Source: Parapedobacter sp037190485 (GTDB lineage: Bacteria > Bacteroidota > Bacteroidia > Sphingobacteriales > Sphingobacteriaceae). Taken from it: a stretch of 64,000 nucleotides of DNA. The position numbers and the translations under genes were made by a program. Of the stretch, positions 9,053-17,622 are shown one piece after another. The DNA lies in NCBI GenBank assembly GCA_037190485.1, contig JBBCJB010000005.1, forward strand, positions 124,001-188,000. The letters are read 5' to 3'. The notes below the pieces were generated by a model. The model saw nothing but the letters and a program-made list of their open reading frames with translations. It had not been told where the DNA came from and searched no databases. Within the stretch, counting starts at the first letter, position 1. Each line of letters opens with the position of its first letter.

Positions 9053-9991
9053 TCAGTTGAAAGCGGATTTTATTTTTTCGATGATATTGGATTCAATCAT
9101 GTTTTTGGACAGCAAGATCATGTTCTTGATGGCCTCGGGGCTGGAAATGCCGTGACCAATGATCACGGGTGCGTTGATACCGAGGATGGGGCTCCCACCG
9201 TATTGCTCGTAGTTGAAGCGGTCGAAGAACGGGTCATCGAGGCCCTTTTTTCGCGTGAGCACGTAGAACGATTCAGCGAGTTTGAGTACCACATTGCCCA
9301 CAAACCCATCGCATACCATCACGTCTGCCTTATCGTCAAACAGCTCTCGGCCCTCGATGTTGCCGACGAATCGGATCCGGTCGTTTCCTTTCATCAACGG
9401 GTGGGCGGCCAAGGTGAGCATATTGCCCTTTTCCTCCTCTTCGCCGATGCTGATCAGACCCACTTTGGGATTTTGGATGCCGTAAACGTGTTCGGCGAAC
9501 AAGCTGCCAAGCAATCCGAATTGGGGGAGCATTTCGGGTTTGCAGTCTGCGCTCGCACCCACATCCAGCAGGATGCCGAAACCGCTCTTGGTTTTCGGGA
9601 CATTGGTGGCAATGGCTGGACGGATGACACCCGGTACGTTTTTTACGCTGAATACCGCACCGACCAGCATGGCACCGGTATTGCCCGCCGATGCAAATGA
9701 ATCGATGGCGCCATCTTTCAATAGCTGAAACCCGCGACTGATGCTCGAGTCAGGCTTCTGCGCAATGGCCTTGGTGGGGTGCTCGCCCATGCCAATCGTA
9801 TCCGGGGCATGCACGTATTCAAAAAAAGCAGGATTTTCCCCTGCTTGTTCGATTTGTTGCTTAGCAATATCTTGGTTGCCGATAAGTACGATTTTCTGGT
9901 CTTCCGAAAGGCTTTTCGACGCCAATATCGCACCTTTAATGGTCGCTTCCGGCGCGAAGTCGCCCCCCAATATGTCTAAACCGATCTTCAT
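9053..9991 (-). CDS. plsX: Phosphate acyltransferase PlsX
   Basis: Converts acyl-ACP to acyl-phosphate, the first step of the PlsX/PlsY route to phospholipids. The 312-residue length is normal. Visible are the N-terminal KIGLDILGGDFAPEATIKGA, the SFASAGNTGAMLVGAVF segment, and MVCDGFVGNVVLKLAES in the C-terminal half. A gap of 191 nt to rpmF contains A/T-rich sequence and no gene. That spacing would allow an internal promoter, but no good TAnnTTTG element was found in it. Confidence 0.95.
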   Translation of the reverse strand: MKIGLDILGGDFAPEATIKGAILASKSLSEDQKIVLIGNQDIAKQQIEQAGENPAFFEYVHAPDTIGMGEHPTKAIAQKPDSSISRGFQLLKDGAIDSFASAGNTGAMLVGAVFSVKNVPGVIRPAIATNVPKTKSGFGILLDVGASADCKPEMLPQFGLLGSLFAEHVYGIQNPKVGLISIGEEEEKGNMLTLAAHPLMKGNDRIRFVGNIEGRELFDDKADVMVCDGFVGNVVLKLAESFYVLTRKKGLDDPFFDRFNYEQYGGSPILGINAPVIIGHGISSPEAIKNMILLSKNMIESNIIEKIKSAFN

Positions 9992-10182
9992 TCGTTATGG
10001 TATCCAATCCAATAATACGAAACCTGCATGAGCCGCCGCTCGAAAAAAGACATATTTAAAACGGCTCGTGCAAGCTTCATCACCGATAAAAAACAAATTT
10101 CATCAGATAAGCAAACACCCCAAAGTAACGCATAAAAAATTAGTTACGCGTTATGGGATGTCCAATTTTTTGAAAGATCAAT

Positions 10183-10374
10183 TTAGGCGGAAGCAGTGTT
10201 TTCGATGATCAGTTTGCCGTTGTAATAAAGGTTGCCATCGACCAAATATGCACGGTGCGGCAAATGCACGGCTCCCGTCTCTTTGCAGGTCGCCAAGCTA
10301 GGCCGTTCCGCCTTGTAATGTGTCCTTCTTTTGTCCCTGCGTGCCTTGGAGGTTTTGCGTTTCGGATGTGCCAT
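10183..10374 (-). CDS. rpmF: 50S ribosomal protein L32
   Basis: A 63-residue basic ribosomal protein with the typical start MAHPKRKTSKARRDKRRTHY and a short C-terminal tail (LYYNGKLIIENTASA). It lacks the CxxC...CxxC zinc-ribbon cysteines of some L32 proteins, keeping a single Cys in LATCKETGAVHLPHRAY; such zinc-free forms are common. The DUF177-rpmF-plsX-fabH order links ribosome production with lipid synthesis in many bacteria. Confidence 0.95.
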   Translation of the reverse strand: MAHPKRKTSKARRDKRRTHYKAERPSLATCKETGAVHLPHRAYLVDGNLYYNGKLIIENTASA

Positions 10375-10465
10375 CTCTTATTTTTTATTGTTATTTGCTA
10401 TTTGCTTGTTTGCTTATTTCGTTTATTGCCTTATGCATCAGTGGGTTGACAAATCGACGAATCTT

Positions 10466-10996
10466 TCAATTGTATTTGATCTTGTTCAATGCTTCCCACC
10501 GGGGGTCTGCCTCCCGTTCTTCTGGTTGTTCGTCGGTCAGGTTACTCAAGTGGGCCAATACGGTTTCGTCACACGTGATGTTGTCGCCTTGTTCACTGCA
10601 TTTGGTGTAGTGTGGCGTGGAAACATTGATGTACTCGTATAACAAGCCAGCGATGTCCAATTCATGCTCATGCTTGGCGAGCACGATGATTTCTTCCGTG
10701 CTTTCGGTCAGATCTTCATCCGTGAACCGTACGATAAGCCGCTCGTCGACAGCGATTTTTGCCGGGAATGCCGAAAGGCACACGTCGCAGGTGAGCGCGA
10801 TGGTGCCGGCAATGTGAAACCGAAGGACCATCATGTTTTCCTGTTTGTGTAATTCCACCGAAGCCTTGAGTTTGCCATCCTTAACGATGGAGTACTCATA
10901 ACAGTCAAAGAACGCCTTGTCTATGTCAAACTCGAAGTCGTGTGCGCCTAAGCTCAGCCCCGTGAAGGGAATCCGATATTGCTTTAAATAGTTCAC
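10466..10996 (-). CDS. DUF177 (YceD-like) protein
   Basis: A 176-residue DUF177 family member, found directly upstream of rpmF in most bacteria. In plants and E. coli, members are implicated in 23S rRNA accumulation; the biochemical role is unsettled. Visible are the CDVC motif in GTIALTCDVCLSAFPAKI and a second pair of cysteines near the C-terminus (YTKCSEQGDNITCDE). The start is a GTG at 10996. A promoter -7 element (11016-11023, minus) lies just upstream, so this is the first gene of the minus-strand cluster. Confidence 0.88.
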   Translation of the reverse strand: MNYLKQYRIPFTGLSLGAHDFEFDIDKAFFDCYEYSIVKDGKLKASVELHKQENMMVLRFHIAGTIALTCDVCLSAFPAKIAVDERLIVRFTDEDLTESTEEIIVLAKHEHELDIAGLLYEYINVSTPHYTKCSEQGDNITCDETVLAHLSNLTDEQPEEREADPRWEALNKIKYN

Positions 10997-11015
10997 CGTC
11001 CCACAATTGAGCCTG

Positions 11016-11023
11016 CAAAGGTA
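11016..11023 (-). promoter_or_regulatory. Promoter (-7) of the DUF177-rpmF-plsX-fabH-acc cluster
   Basis: The minus strand reads TACCTTTG here, an exact TAnnTTTG match, 20 nt before the GTG start of the DUF177 gene. No exact TTG was found at the -33 spacing, so the upstream element is degenerate. Confidence 0.5.
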
Positions 11024-11071
11024 ACTATTTTATTTGAAATACGAAATTTGAATCGGGAAATTTGATGGGGA

Positions 11072-11151
11072 GAGACCGAACGCAGGAGATGAGACCGAAG
11101 ACTGGAAACCTAAGACTGGAAACCGGAGTCTGAAGACCGGAGCCAACGGAG
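11072..11151. repeat. Degenerate short-unit intergenic repeat
   Basis: The intergenic stretch is built from variants of the units 'agaccgaag', 'aagactggaaacc' and 'gaagaccgga'. One 13-mer, aagactggaaacc, occurs twice with a 14-nt period (11098 and 11112). A related stretch recurs at about 34961-34996. No coding potential was recognised. Confidence 0.55.
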
Positions 11152-11189
11152 ATGTTACACGGGGATGCCAAAAATGACGAAGGGTTTCG

Positions 11190-11197
11190 TAATTTTG
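11190..11197 (+). promoter_or_regulatory. Possible promoter (-7) for the DLH-like gene
   Basis: TAATTTTG matches TAnnTTTG and lies 28 nt upstream of the ATG at 11226. No convincing -33 element was found, so the call rests on the octamer and its position. Confidence 0.35.
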
Positions 11198-11225
11198 GAT
11201 ATCGTTTACATAATCATGATCGGAT

Positions 11226-12077
11226 ATGGACCAGCGAATCATTAACCTGTATGATGAGTACACGCACAGCAAGCTCACGCGTGCCGCATTCATGAAGCGA
11301 CTGGTGCTGCTGGCCGGCGGCACGGCGTCGGCGATGGCACTTTTGCCATTGCTCCAGAATAATTATGCCGCCGCGGCTACATTCCATAGCGATGACATCA
11401 CGACCGAACCGATTACGTTCCCCGGCGCGGATGGCGATGTAAAGGCCATTTTGGCCAAGCCGAAAAGGAAGTCTGGCGTTGGGGGCGTGGTGGTGATCCA
11501 TGAAAACCGTGGGCTCAATCCCCACATCATCGACGTTACCAAACGCGTGGCAGCCGAGGGCTTCATTGCCCTGGGGGTGGATGCCCTGTCTCCTTTTGGC
11601 GGCACACCTGCCGACGAAGACAAGGGACGGGAGCTGATCGGGCGGCTCGACCCAGACAAGAACCTCGTGAATTACCTGAACGGATTGGAATTCTTGCGCA
11701 ACCTGGCCGAAAGCAATGGCAAGGTTGGGTGCGTAGGCTTTTGCTGGGGAGGGCGCATGGCCGGGGTGCTGGCCGTGAACGACCCACGGTTGCAGGCGGC
11801 GGTTGCGTATTACGGCGGCCAGCCCGATGTCGACGATGTACCGGCGATCCGCGCCAGCTTGATGCTGCACTACGCCGGGCTCGATGAACGTATCAATGCC
11901 GGTATCCCCGCTTTCGAGGCTGCCTTGAAAGCACACAACGTAGACTACCGATTATTTCGATATGATGGCGTGAACCATGCCTTCAACAACGACACGTCGC
12001 CAACGCGGTATGACGCGGAAGCCGCCGGATTGGCTTGGCAACGGACGATGGATTTTTTCAGGAGCAAGCTGGCGTGA
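11226..12077 (+). CDS. Dienelactone hydrolase family protein, exported
   Basis: An alpha/beta hydrolase of the dienelactone hydrolase family (283 residues). The catalytic Cys is in VGCVGFCWGGRMAG, with Asp in HYAGLDERI and His in GVNHAFNND. The N-terminus carries a cytoplasmic stretch then a hydrophobic segment (FMKRLVLLAGGTASAMALLP), which could be a Tat-like signal or membrane anchor, although only a KR pair precedes it. Its substrate is unknown: many family members act on esters other than dienelactone. It converges with and overlaps queH by 20 bp at the 3' end. Confidence 0.85.
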   Translation: MDQRIINLYDEYTHSKLTRAAFMKRLVLLAGGTASAMALLPLLQNNYAAAATFHSDDITTEPITFPGADGDVKAILAKPKRKSGVGGVVVIHENRGLNPHIIDVTKRVAAEGFIALGVDALSPFGGTPADEDKGRELIGRLDPDKNLVNYLNGLEFLRNLAESNGKVGCVGFCWGGRMAGVLAVNDPRLQAAVAYYGGQPDVDDVPAIRASLMLHYAGLDERINAGIPAFEAALKAHNVDYRLFRYDGVNHAFNNDTSPTRYDAEAAGLAWQRTMDFFRSKLA

Positions 12078-12735
12078 CGTCTTCGTCGCCGTAATAGTAC
12101 TTGCCGAGCTCGATTCGCTCCCGGCCGCTTTGCAACCGCCAGTGGTTGGTGTCGCGCAGCGAATAGGCGCATCCGCAGTATTCCTGCATGTAAAACCGTT
12201 CTCGTTTGCTGATTTCCAGCATGCGGGAAGATCCGCCTTTCTTGCGCCAATTGAACGTCCAATAGGCGATGCCGGGGTAATGCCCGGCGGCACGGATACC
12301 GCAATCGTTGATTTGCTCGAAGTTTTTCCACCGCGAAATACCCAATGAACTGGTGATGACGGGGAATCCGTTTTCGTGGGCATAGAGCGCCGTGCGTTCG
12401 AAACGCATGTCAAAGCACATGGTGCACCGGATGCCTCGTTCGGGTTCATGTTCCATGCCCTTGGCACGTGCAAACCAGTTGTCTACGTCGTAATCGGCAT
12501 CCACGAATGGGATATTGTGCTTTTCAGCGAACCTGATGTTCTCGTCCTTGCGCAGGTCGTACTCCTTTCGGGGATGGATGTTGGGGTTATAGAAATAGAT
12601 CGTGAAGTCGATGTCGGAGGCCACCAAGGCTTCCATCACCTCGCCCGAACAAGGTGCGCAGCAGGAGTGCAGCAGTAGTTTCTTTTCGCCGTTTGGCAAT
12701 TCCAGTTTTTCCCGTATGAATACCTTGTCGTCCAT
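12058..12735 (-). CDS. queH: Epoxyqueuosine reductase QueH
   Basis: Reduces epoxyqueuosine to queuosine in the tRNA wobble position, the cobalamin-independent alternative to QueG. The 225-residue protein has the family's cysteine set: Cys25/Cys26/Cys29 in LLHSCCAPCSGE, Cys104/Cys107 in GIRCTMCFDMRFERTA, and EYCGCAYS near the C-terminus. These motifs bind an iron-sulfur cluster and an adjacent iron in characterised members. A promoter -7 lies upstream (12762-12769, minus). The 3' end overlaps the DLH-like gene by 20 bp in the convergent orientation. Confidence 0.9.
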   Translation of the reverse strand: MDDKVFIREKLELPNGEKKLLLHSCCAPCSGEVMEALVASDIDFTIYFYNPNIHPRKEYDLRKDENIRFAEKHNIPFVDADYDVDNWFARAKGMEHEPERGIRCTMCFDMRFERTALYAHENGFPVITSSLGISRWKNFEQINDCGIRAAGHYPGIAYWTFNWRKKGGSSRMLEISKRERFYMQEYCGCAYSLRDTNHWRLQSGRERIELGKYYYGDEDVTPACS

Positions 12736-12761
12736 CCCGTTATCCAGCTTGTTTGCAGATG

Positions 12762-12769
12762 CAAAACTA
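12762..12769 (-). promoter_or_regulatory. Promoter (-7) of queH
   Basis: The minus strand reads TAGTTTTG, matching TAnnTTTG, 26 nt upstream of the queH ATG at 12735. It is divergent from the -7 element at 12799. Confidence 0.45.
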
Positions 12770-12798
12770 ATGATTTTATGCTAACTCTTAAAATTTCA

Positions 12799-12806
12799 TA
12801 CCTTTG
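12799..12806 (+). promoter_or_regulatory. Promoter (-7) that fixes the start of the lipoprotein gene
   Basis: TACCTTTG is an exact consensus match. The possible TTG start at 12804 lies inside this element and could not be transcribed from it, so the ATG at 12822 is the real start. Confidence 0.55.
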
Positions 12807-12821
12807 TGCAAAACACGTTGG

Positions 12822-13913
12822 ATGAAGAAGTCGTTCGTTTACTGGATGGTGATGGTGGGTGTATCGCTCGCGTTGGGTAGCTGCATGCGTAACGACGATG
12901 AGCCCACATTCCCCCTGCGGCCTATCGCCAGGCTTTACGTTTCCGTAGACAGTATGCAGACAGACGATGCGCAGGACCCCATACCGAATGTCCTGTTGAT
13001 CGATCCGGCCGACACCTTGGAGATGAACGTCGTGTATAGCTATAATTCCGGTGCACCGAGCGGGGCTGGCGGCGTGTTTTTCAGCCCACACCTGGAACGG
13101 TTGATCCAGGCGGGGTTGTACCCAGACACGAATGTACGCCTCATGACGGTGGGCAATCGCGGAACGCTCGCTACATCCGGCACGATCGGCAACCGGCTAT
13201 TGAGCAACCTGAGGGGTGTTGCGTACAACCACAACATGCAGTTGTTGTATGTTTTAAGTAACCAGAGCCCCACCAGCATCTACGGTTTCCTGACCCCAAG
13301 GAACAAAAACGCATTCACCAGGCCCGACCGTACGTTACGCCTGCCTGATGGGATGAGGCCTTGGTCGGCGGTGCCGTGGAACGATAGCTTGTTGGTCTCT
13401 AATTCTGGCGCTACGCCAGGGATTTCCCTGTTTGGCAACCTGTCCAGCATCAGGGATACGGCAGCTAGGAGCATCCAATCTTTGGCTACGTTGAGGATCG
13501 AGGGCGCGACGGCAATCCGTGGTTTCGCGTTCGTCGATTCGTTGGACTTATTGGTGGTGGCCGACTATGGTACCGGAACGGGTGCCAACCCGGTGGCCGA
13601 TGGACGGATCTACATCATCGAGGGCATCAAATCTCGCCTAGCCAGCGGAACGACGACGGTCGCTCCCACGCGTACCATAGCCGGTGCGCGTACCGGACTC
13701 GTCGGTCCGATCGATGTGGCGGTGGATCCGCGCGGGGCCGCCAATCGACGGACGATTTTCGTAGCCGATCAAAACGAACGGCGCGTCTCGCGCTTCAAAT
13801 TGTCCGACGATGGGAACGTGGCGCCCGAAAACAGCGTTGTGCTCGACACGCTTGGCATAAGGCGTCGCCCTTACGGGATTTTCCTCGACGTACGCGGCGT
13901 TGCGCAAAATTAA
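12822..13913 (+). CDS. Lipoprotein with NHL/propeller-like repeats, function unknown
   Basis: A 363-residue lipoprotein starting MKKSFVYWMVMVGVSLALGS with the lipobox Cys directly after (LGSC). The mature part has repeated segments such as RLLSNLRGVAYN, AIRGFAFVDSLDLLVVADYG and GPIDVAVDPRGAANRRTIFVADQ, the pattern of NHL or six-bladed beta-propellers. No catalytic motif was recognised. It is probably exposed at the outer membrane or in the periplasm. Its last 4 bases overlap the end of the convergent gene at 13910. The start is set by the promoter at 12799. Confidence 0.75.
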   Translation: MKKSFVYWMVMVGVSLALGSCMRNDDEPTFPLRPIARLYVSVDSMQTDDAQDPIPNVLLIDPADTLEMNVVYSYNSGAPSGAGGVFFSPHLERLIQAGLYPDTNVRLMTVGNRGTLATSGTIGNRLLSNLRGVAYNHNMQLLYVLSNQSPTSIYGFLTPRNKNAFTRPDRTLRLPDGMRPWSAVPWNDSLLVSNSGATPGISLFGNLSSIRDTAARSIQSLATLRIEGATAIRGFAFVDSLDLLVVADYGTGTGANPVADGRIYIIEGIKSRLASGTTTVAPTRTIAGARTGLVGPIDVAVDPRGAANRRTIFVADQNERRVSRFKLSDDGNVAPENSVVLDTLGIRRRPYGIFLDVRGVAQN

Positions 13914-14773
13914 TCCGAGGCGCTGATCACCTCCAACAGCTTGTTGATTTCGTCGGCTTTCGAGGCGTTGCTTGCCTGCGAATAAGACGTGACGAGGTTA
14001 CGCAAAACCCGGGTGATGATTTCTACGTTACTGCAAGGCAAGACGAAATTGTCGCTCGGCGAAAGGTTGAGCTGTTTCAGGAACGCGATGACATCGTGCC
14101 GACCGAATATCTGGCCCCTGTTGAACGCGTTGATGTAGAACAGGATGCCATGCTTGTCTTCGACCGGGATATGGTCTTCCGTATAGGCCAGGATGAAGTG
14201 CTTGGGTAGGTTTACGCCATAAACGGGCATGTCAAGTTTTTGCGCTACGATGCTGTAGATGCAGGCCAATAGGATTGGGTTTCCGCGGCGTGTTTCGAGC
14301 ACCTGCCCGATGTACGAGTTTTGCGGATCGTGGTAATTGCTCGTATTTCCGGAGAAGCCGTGCACATTGTAAATGATGTTGTTCAGCAGGCGCACCTTTT
14401 CGACCGCACTCATGCTGTAAATCATTTCGAGCCATGCGTCCCGTTTGATGGCTTCGATCTGGTTGATGATCTTTTGGTCATCCATGTCGGGATATTGGTA
14501 CTTATTCACGATGATAAGGCCCTGGAGCAGGTCAAACGAGCCGCTGGCCTTCCAGAGTTCCAGCTCTTGCAAGACGTCTTCGAATTGGATCTTGTGGATG
14601 AGGTTCTCAATGCGCGTTTGCAGCACGACGTCAAATGATTGCTCCCACACCGATTCCAGCCGGGTGATGACCTCCGGTCCCATCGTGACGAGTTTCTGCT
14701 CGACATGCTGGAAGATCTCGGCATCCGGATCATCCAGCAATTTGATCAACGAATCCAATTCCCGTTCTTTCAT
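13910..14773 (-). CDS. Transglutaminase-like SirB1 family protein
   Basis: A 287-residue cytoplasmic protein with an N-terminal helical part and a C-terminal transglutaminase-like fold of the SirB1/Transglut_core2 type (visible around RRGNPILLACIYSIVAQKLDMPV, which contains the Cys of the papain-like site, then LPKHFILAYTED with the His). The biochemical role of this family is not established. The -7 element at 14779-14786 ends only 6 nt before the ATG, so the mRNA may be leaderless. It overlaps the lipoprotein gene by 4 bp tail to tail. Confidence 0.8.
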   Translation of the reverse strand: MKERELDSLIKLLDDPDAEIFQHVEQKLVTMGPEVITRLESVWEQSFDVVLQTRIENLIHKIQFEDVLQELELWKASGSFDLLQGLIIVNKYQYPDMDDQKIINQIEAIKRDAWLEMIYSMSAVEKVRLLNNIIYNVHGFSGNTSNYHDPQNSYIGQVLETRRGNPILLACIYSIVAQKLDMPVYGVNLPKHFILAYTEDHIPVEDKHGILFYINAFNRGQIFGRHDVIAFLKQLNLSPSDNFVLPCSNVEIITRVLRNLVTSYSQASNASKADEINKLLEVISASD

Positions 14774-14778
14774 TATGA

Positions 14779-14786
14779 CAAAGCTA
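14779..14786 (-). promoter_or_regulatory. Promoter (-7) of the SirB1-like gene, possibly leaderless
   Basis: The minus strand reads TAGCTTTG; TTTG at 14809-14806 lies 19 nt upstream. Transcription would start at or next to the ATG at 14773. The -33 element abuts that of the opposing riboswitch promoter. Confidence 0.6.
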
Positions 14787-14832
14787 GTAAAAAAATACAG
14801 TTGTTCAAACTTGGTTTATTCCAAAAATACCA

Positions 14833-14840
14833 TACCTTTG
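14833..14840 (+). promoter_or_regulatory. Promoter (-7) of the TPP riboswitch transcript
   Basis: TACCTTTG with TTG at 14811-14813, spacer 19 nt. Its predicted start falls just before the riboswitch aptamer. Confidence 0.65.
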
Positions 14841-14851
14841 CCGCCATCGAA

Positions 14852-14955
14852 TAGGGGTGCCTTGTTTGGAAAACGAACACAAATAAAGGCTGAGATTATA
14901 CCCATCCCGATAGCTCGGGAGCACCTGATCCGGATAATGCCGGCGTAGGGAAGGT
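14852..14955 (+). ncRNA. TPP riboswitch (THI element)
   Basis: The conserved aptamer pieces appear in order: AGGGGTGCC (14853), GGCTGAGATTATACCC (14888-14903), GCACCTGATCCGGATAATGC (14921-14940) and CGGCGTAGGGAAG (14941). These are the signature sequences of the thiamin pyrophosphate aptamer. It lies between a strong promoter and the TonB-dependent receptor at 15026. Downstream, ACCCCT at 14981-14986 can pair with AGGGGT at 14853-14858 of the P2 helix, a possible expression-platform switch. No U-run terminator is visible, so control of translation or an atypical mechanism is likely. Confidence 0.95.
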
Positions 14956-15025
14956 AAGTTAAATAATCAGGCTGTCATGAACCCCTTGTGGCAGTAGTGT
15001 TTAACGAAAAGTTCAAAAAAACAAA

Positions 15026-17494
15026 ATGATCAAAAAAACAATCGCAGGGATTGCGCTTTTTGCGCACATGGGCATCGCCATGGCGCAACACGACATGACC
15101 GTCACTGTCGTCAACGCCGATTTGGACAGGCCGATGCCAAATGCGTCGGTTCGCATCGTAGGCACCAGTTATCAAGGGCAAACCGATGCCGGTGGCACGG
15201 CAGTGATCCGCAACCTGAAAAGCGGTACCTATACGCTTACCGTAAGTCACCTCGGCTATCAACAAGCCGTGCAGGAGGTATCGCTATCGGCAGACAGCCG
15301 GGTCGCATTCGCGCTGCAACGGGCTACCTTGCTTACCGAAGAAGTGGTGGTGCAAGCGACGCGTGCCACCGAAAATACAGCGACCACGTTTAGGAACCTA
15401 GGCAAGGCGGATATCGCTAAGAACAACCTGGGGCAGGACATCCCGTATTTGCTCGACCAGACGCCGGGCGTGGTCATCACATCAGACGCGGGCGCGGGAG
15501 TGGGTTACACGGGTATGCGCATACGGGGCAGCGATGCCCAGCGTACCAACGTAACGATCAACGGAATCCCGCTCAACGATGCGGAGAGCCACGGTGCGTT
15601 TTTCATCAACCTGCCCGATTTTGCCTCGTCGGTGGATAATGTGCAGATACAGCGGGGGGTAGGTACCTCCACAAACGGGGGCGGGGCATTTGGCGCGAGC
15701 CTGAATTTCCAGACCAATACCCGTAACGAAGAGGCCTATGCCGAATTGGACAACTCCTTTGGCTCGTTCAATACCTGGAAAAACACGTTGCGGTTGGGGA
15801 CGGGTTTGATCGATGGCAAATTCAGCTTCGATGGGCGGCTTTCGCGCATCAAGAGCGATGGGTACATCGATCGGGCGACGTCAGATCTGCAATCGTTTTT
15901 CCTGTCGGGGGCCTGGCACGGCAAGAACAGCCTGCTTCGTGCCAATGTATTCGGAGGCAAGGAAAAGACATTCCAGGCTTGGTACGGTACACCACAGGCC
16001 AGGCTGACCGGCGACGTGGACGGGATGCGGGCCTATGCGGCCGATGACGGACTCACCGACGGTGAGACCGAGAATTTATTGCGGTCCGACCGACGGTACA
16101 ACAAGTATTTGTACGACAACGAAACCGACAATTACCAGCAAACCCATTACCATTTGCTTTATTCCAGTAGGCTCGACGAATGGTTCACGCTGAATACCGC
16201 GCTGCATTATACGCGGGGCAAGGGATATTATGAGCAGTATCGACACCAAGCCAGGTATTCAGCGTACGGACTGCCTTCGGTGAACATTGGCGATACGGTA
16301 ATCAACCGGACGAACCTGGTGCGCCAGCGCTGGTTGGACAATCACTTCTTTGGCGGAACGTTTTCCTTGGTTTACTCCGGAGACCGTGGGCTCGAAGTGA
16401 CTTGGGGAGGGGCCTATCACCAGTATCTGGGCGATCACTACGGCGATGTGGTCTGGTCACAGTATCCATTGTTCACGTCATCGGCCTATCCGATGGGAAC
16501 CGATGGCCAGGCGTTCAATACGCCCCATCGCTACTATTTCGGCGATGCGGCCAAAAAGGATTTCAATACCTTCTTAAAGGCATCCTACCGATTTGCCGAT
16601 TGGTTGGTTTTTGCCGACATGCAGTATCGGCGGGTGGATTATGCCATCGCCGGTATCGACAATGACCTGCGCGACCTGACGCAGGATGCGTTGTTTGATT
16701 TCTTCAATCCCAAGGTCGGCGTAACCTACCACCTGTCTGCCGGGAGTAACCTGTACGCCTCGTATGCCGTGGCCAACAAAGAGCCTGTACGGAGCGATTT
16801 TACCGATTGGCCTGTCCGGCAAACCCCTAAGCGCGAACAGCTGCATGACATTGAAGCGGGGTATAGGTTGCGCACCCAACAGCTTAACGTCGGGGTGAAT
16901 GGATACGCTATGTTGTATAGGGACCAATTGGTGCCGACCGGCCAATTGAATGATGTGGGATCGCCGTTGCGCATCAATGTCGATAACAGCTACCGCATCG
17001 GGTTGGAGTTTGATGGGCGTTGGGCGCCTACCCACTGGGTATCATGGGGCGCTACCCTGGCCTACAGCCAGAATAAAATCCGCGATTTCACGGAAGTGGT
17101 GGGCGACGTCGAGAATTTCTTTGAACTCACGGATATCTCGTTCTCGCCGGATTGGGTCGCTTCCAGCGAGCTGGCGTTCAAACCGTGGAAGCCGGTTGAA
17201 GTTGCCCTATTGAGCAAATACGTGTCGCGCCAATTCCTCGATAACACGGGCAATGAAGGACGAAGCATCGACGGCTTTTTGCTCAATCACATACGTGCGG
17301 CATACAACACTTCTTTTTGGGGCTTGAAGAACGTGGGCTTGACCTTGCTGGTCAACAACATCTTCAACGAAGAATTTGCGACCAATGGGTACACCTGGGG
17401 GTATTACCTGTCGGAAACGGATCGGGTGCAGTATAATTTTTACTATCCGCAGGCGACCGCCAACTTCCTGCTTGGACTGAACGTGAAATTTTAG
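15026..17494 (+). CDS. TPP-riboswitch-controlled TonB-dependent receptor (predicted thiamin uptake)
   Basis: An 822-residue outer-membrane receptor: signal peptide (1-20), a CarboxypepD_reg domain (about 24-100), a plug domain (about 105-225, with GMRIRGSDAQRTNVTINGIP) and a 22-strand barrel ending in an aromatic-Phe-type C-terminus (FLLGLNVKF). A TonB-box-like EEVVVQATR lies at about 105. It is not accompanied by a SusD partner, so it is a classical nutrient receptor rather than a SusC. The TPP riboswitch in its leader predicts transport of thiamin or a thiamin derivative, in agreement with TPP-regulated receptors known in Bacteroides. A terminator follows at 17545. Confidence 0.88.
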   Translation: MIKKTIAGIALFAHMGIAMAQHDMTVTVVNADLDRPMPNASVRIVGTSYQGQTDAGGTAVIRNLKSGTYTLTVSHLGYQQAVQEVSLSADSRVAFALQRATLLTEEVVVQATRATENTATTFRNLGKADIAKNNLGQDIPYLLDQTPGVVITSDAGAGVGYTGMRIRGSDAQRTNVTINGIPLNDAESHGAFFINLPDFASSVDNVQIQRGVGTSTNGGGAFGASLNFQTNTRNEEAYAELDNSFGSFNTWKNTLRLGTGLIDGKFSFDGRLSRIKSDGYIDRATSDLQSFFLSGAWHGKNSLLRANVFGGKEKTFQAWYGTPQARLTGDVDGMRAYAADDGLTDGETENLLRSDRRYNKYLYDNETDNYQQTHYHLLYSSRLDEWFTLNTALHYTRGKGYYEQYRHQARYSAYGLPSVNIGDTVINRTNLVRQRWLDNHFFGGTFSLVYSGDRGLEVTWGGAYHQYLGDHYGDVVWSQYPLFTSSAYPMGTDGQAFNTPHRYYFGDAAKKDFNTFLKASYRFADWLVFADMQYRRVDYAIAGIDNDLRDLTQDALFDFFNPKVGVTYHLSAGSNLYASYAVANKEPVRSDFTDWPVRQTPKREQLHDIEAGYRLRTQQLNVGVNGYAMLYRDQLVPTGQLNDVGSPLRINVDNSYRIGLEFDGRWAPTHWVSWGATLAYSQNKIRDFTEVVGDVENFFELTDISFSPDWVASSELAFKPWKPVEVALLSKYVSRQFLDNTGNEGRSIDGFLLNHIRAAYNTSFWGLKNVGLTLLVNNIFNEEFATNGYTWGYYLSETDRVQYNFYYPQATANFLLGLNVKF

Positions 17495-17544
17495 CGGCGT
17501 CGGTTGCTGAAGCCCTTTCCCTAGGGCCTTGCATCGCGATAGTC

Positions 17545-17584
17545 AAGCGTACGGTTGTAAAAAAACCGTGCGCTTTCTTTTTTA
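17545..17584 (+). terminator. Rho-independent terminator after the TonB receptor
   Basis: Stem AAGCGTACGGTT (17545-17556) pairs with AACCGTGCGCTT (17564-17575) with one G-T wobble, followed by a T-rich run (TTTCTTTTTT). Confidence 0.75.
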
Positions 17585-17622
17585 TACCTGAATAGTCCCT
17601 ATATTTAGACAAATTTTTTGCT

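Noticed and set aside
10030..10182. Small RNA or terminator in the plsX-rpmF gap
   Set aside because: Only a weak TAACGC/GCGTTA pairing with a long loop and no solid U-run on the coding side.
12804..12821. TTG start giving an 18-nt longer lipoprotein
   Set aside because: The codon lies inside the TACCTTTG promoter element, and the ATG at 12822 starts a proper signal peptide.
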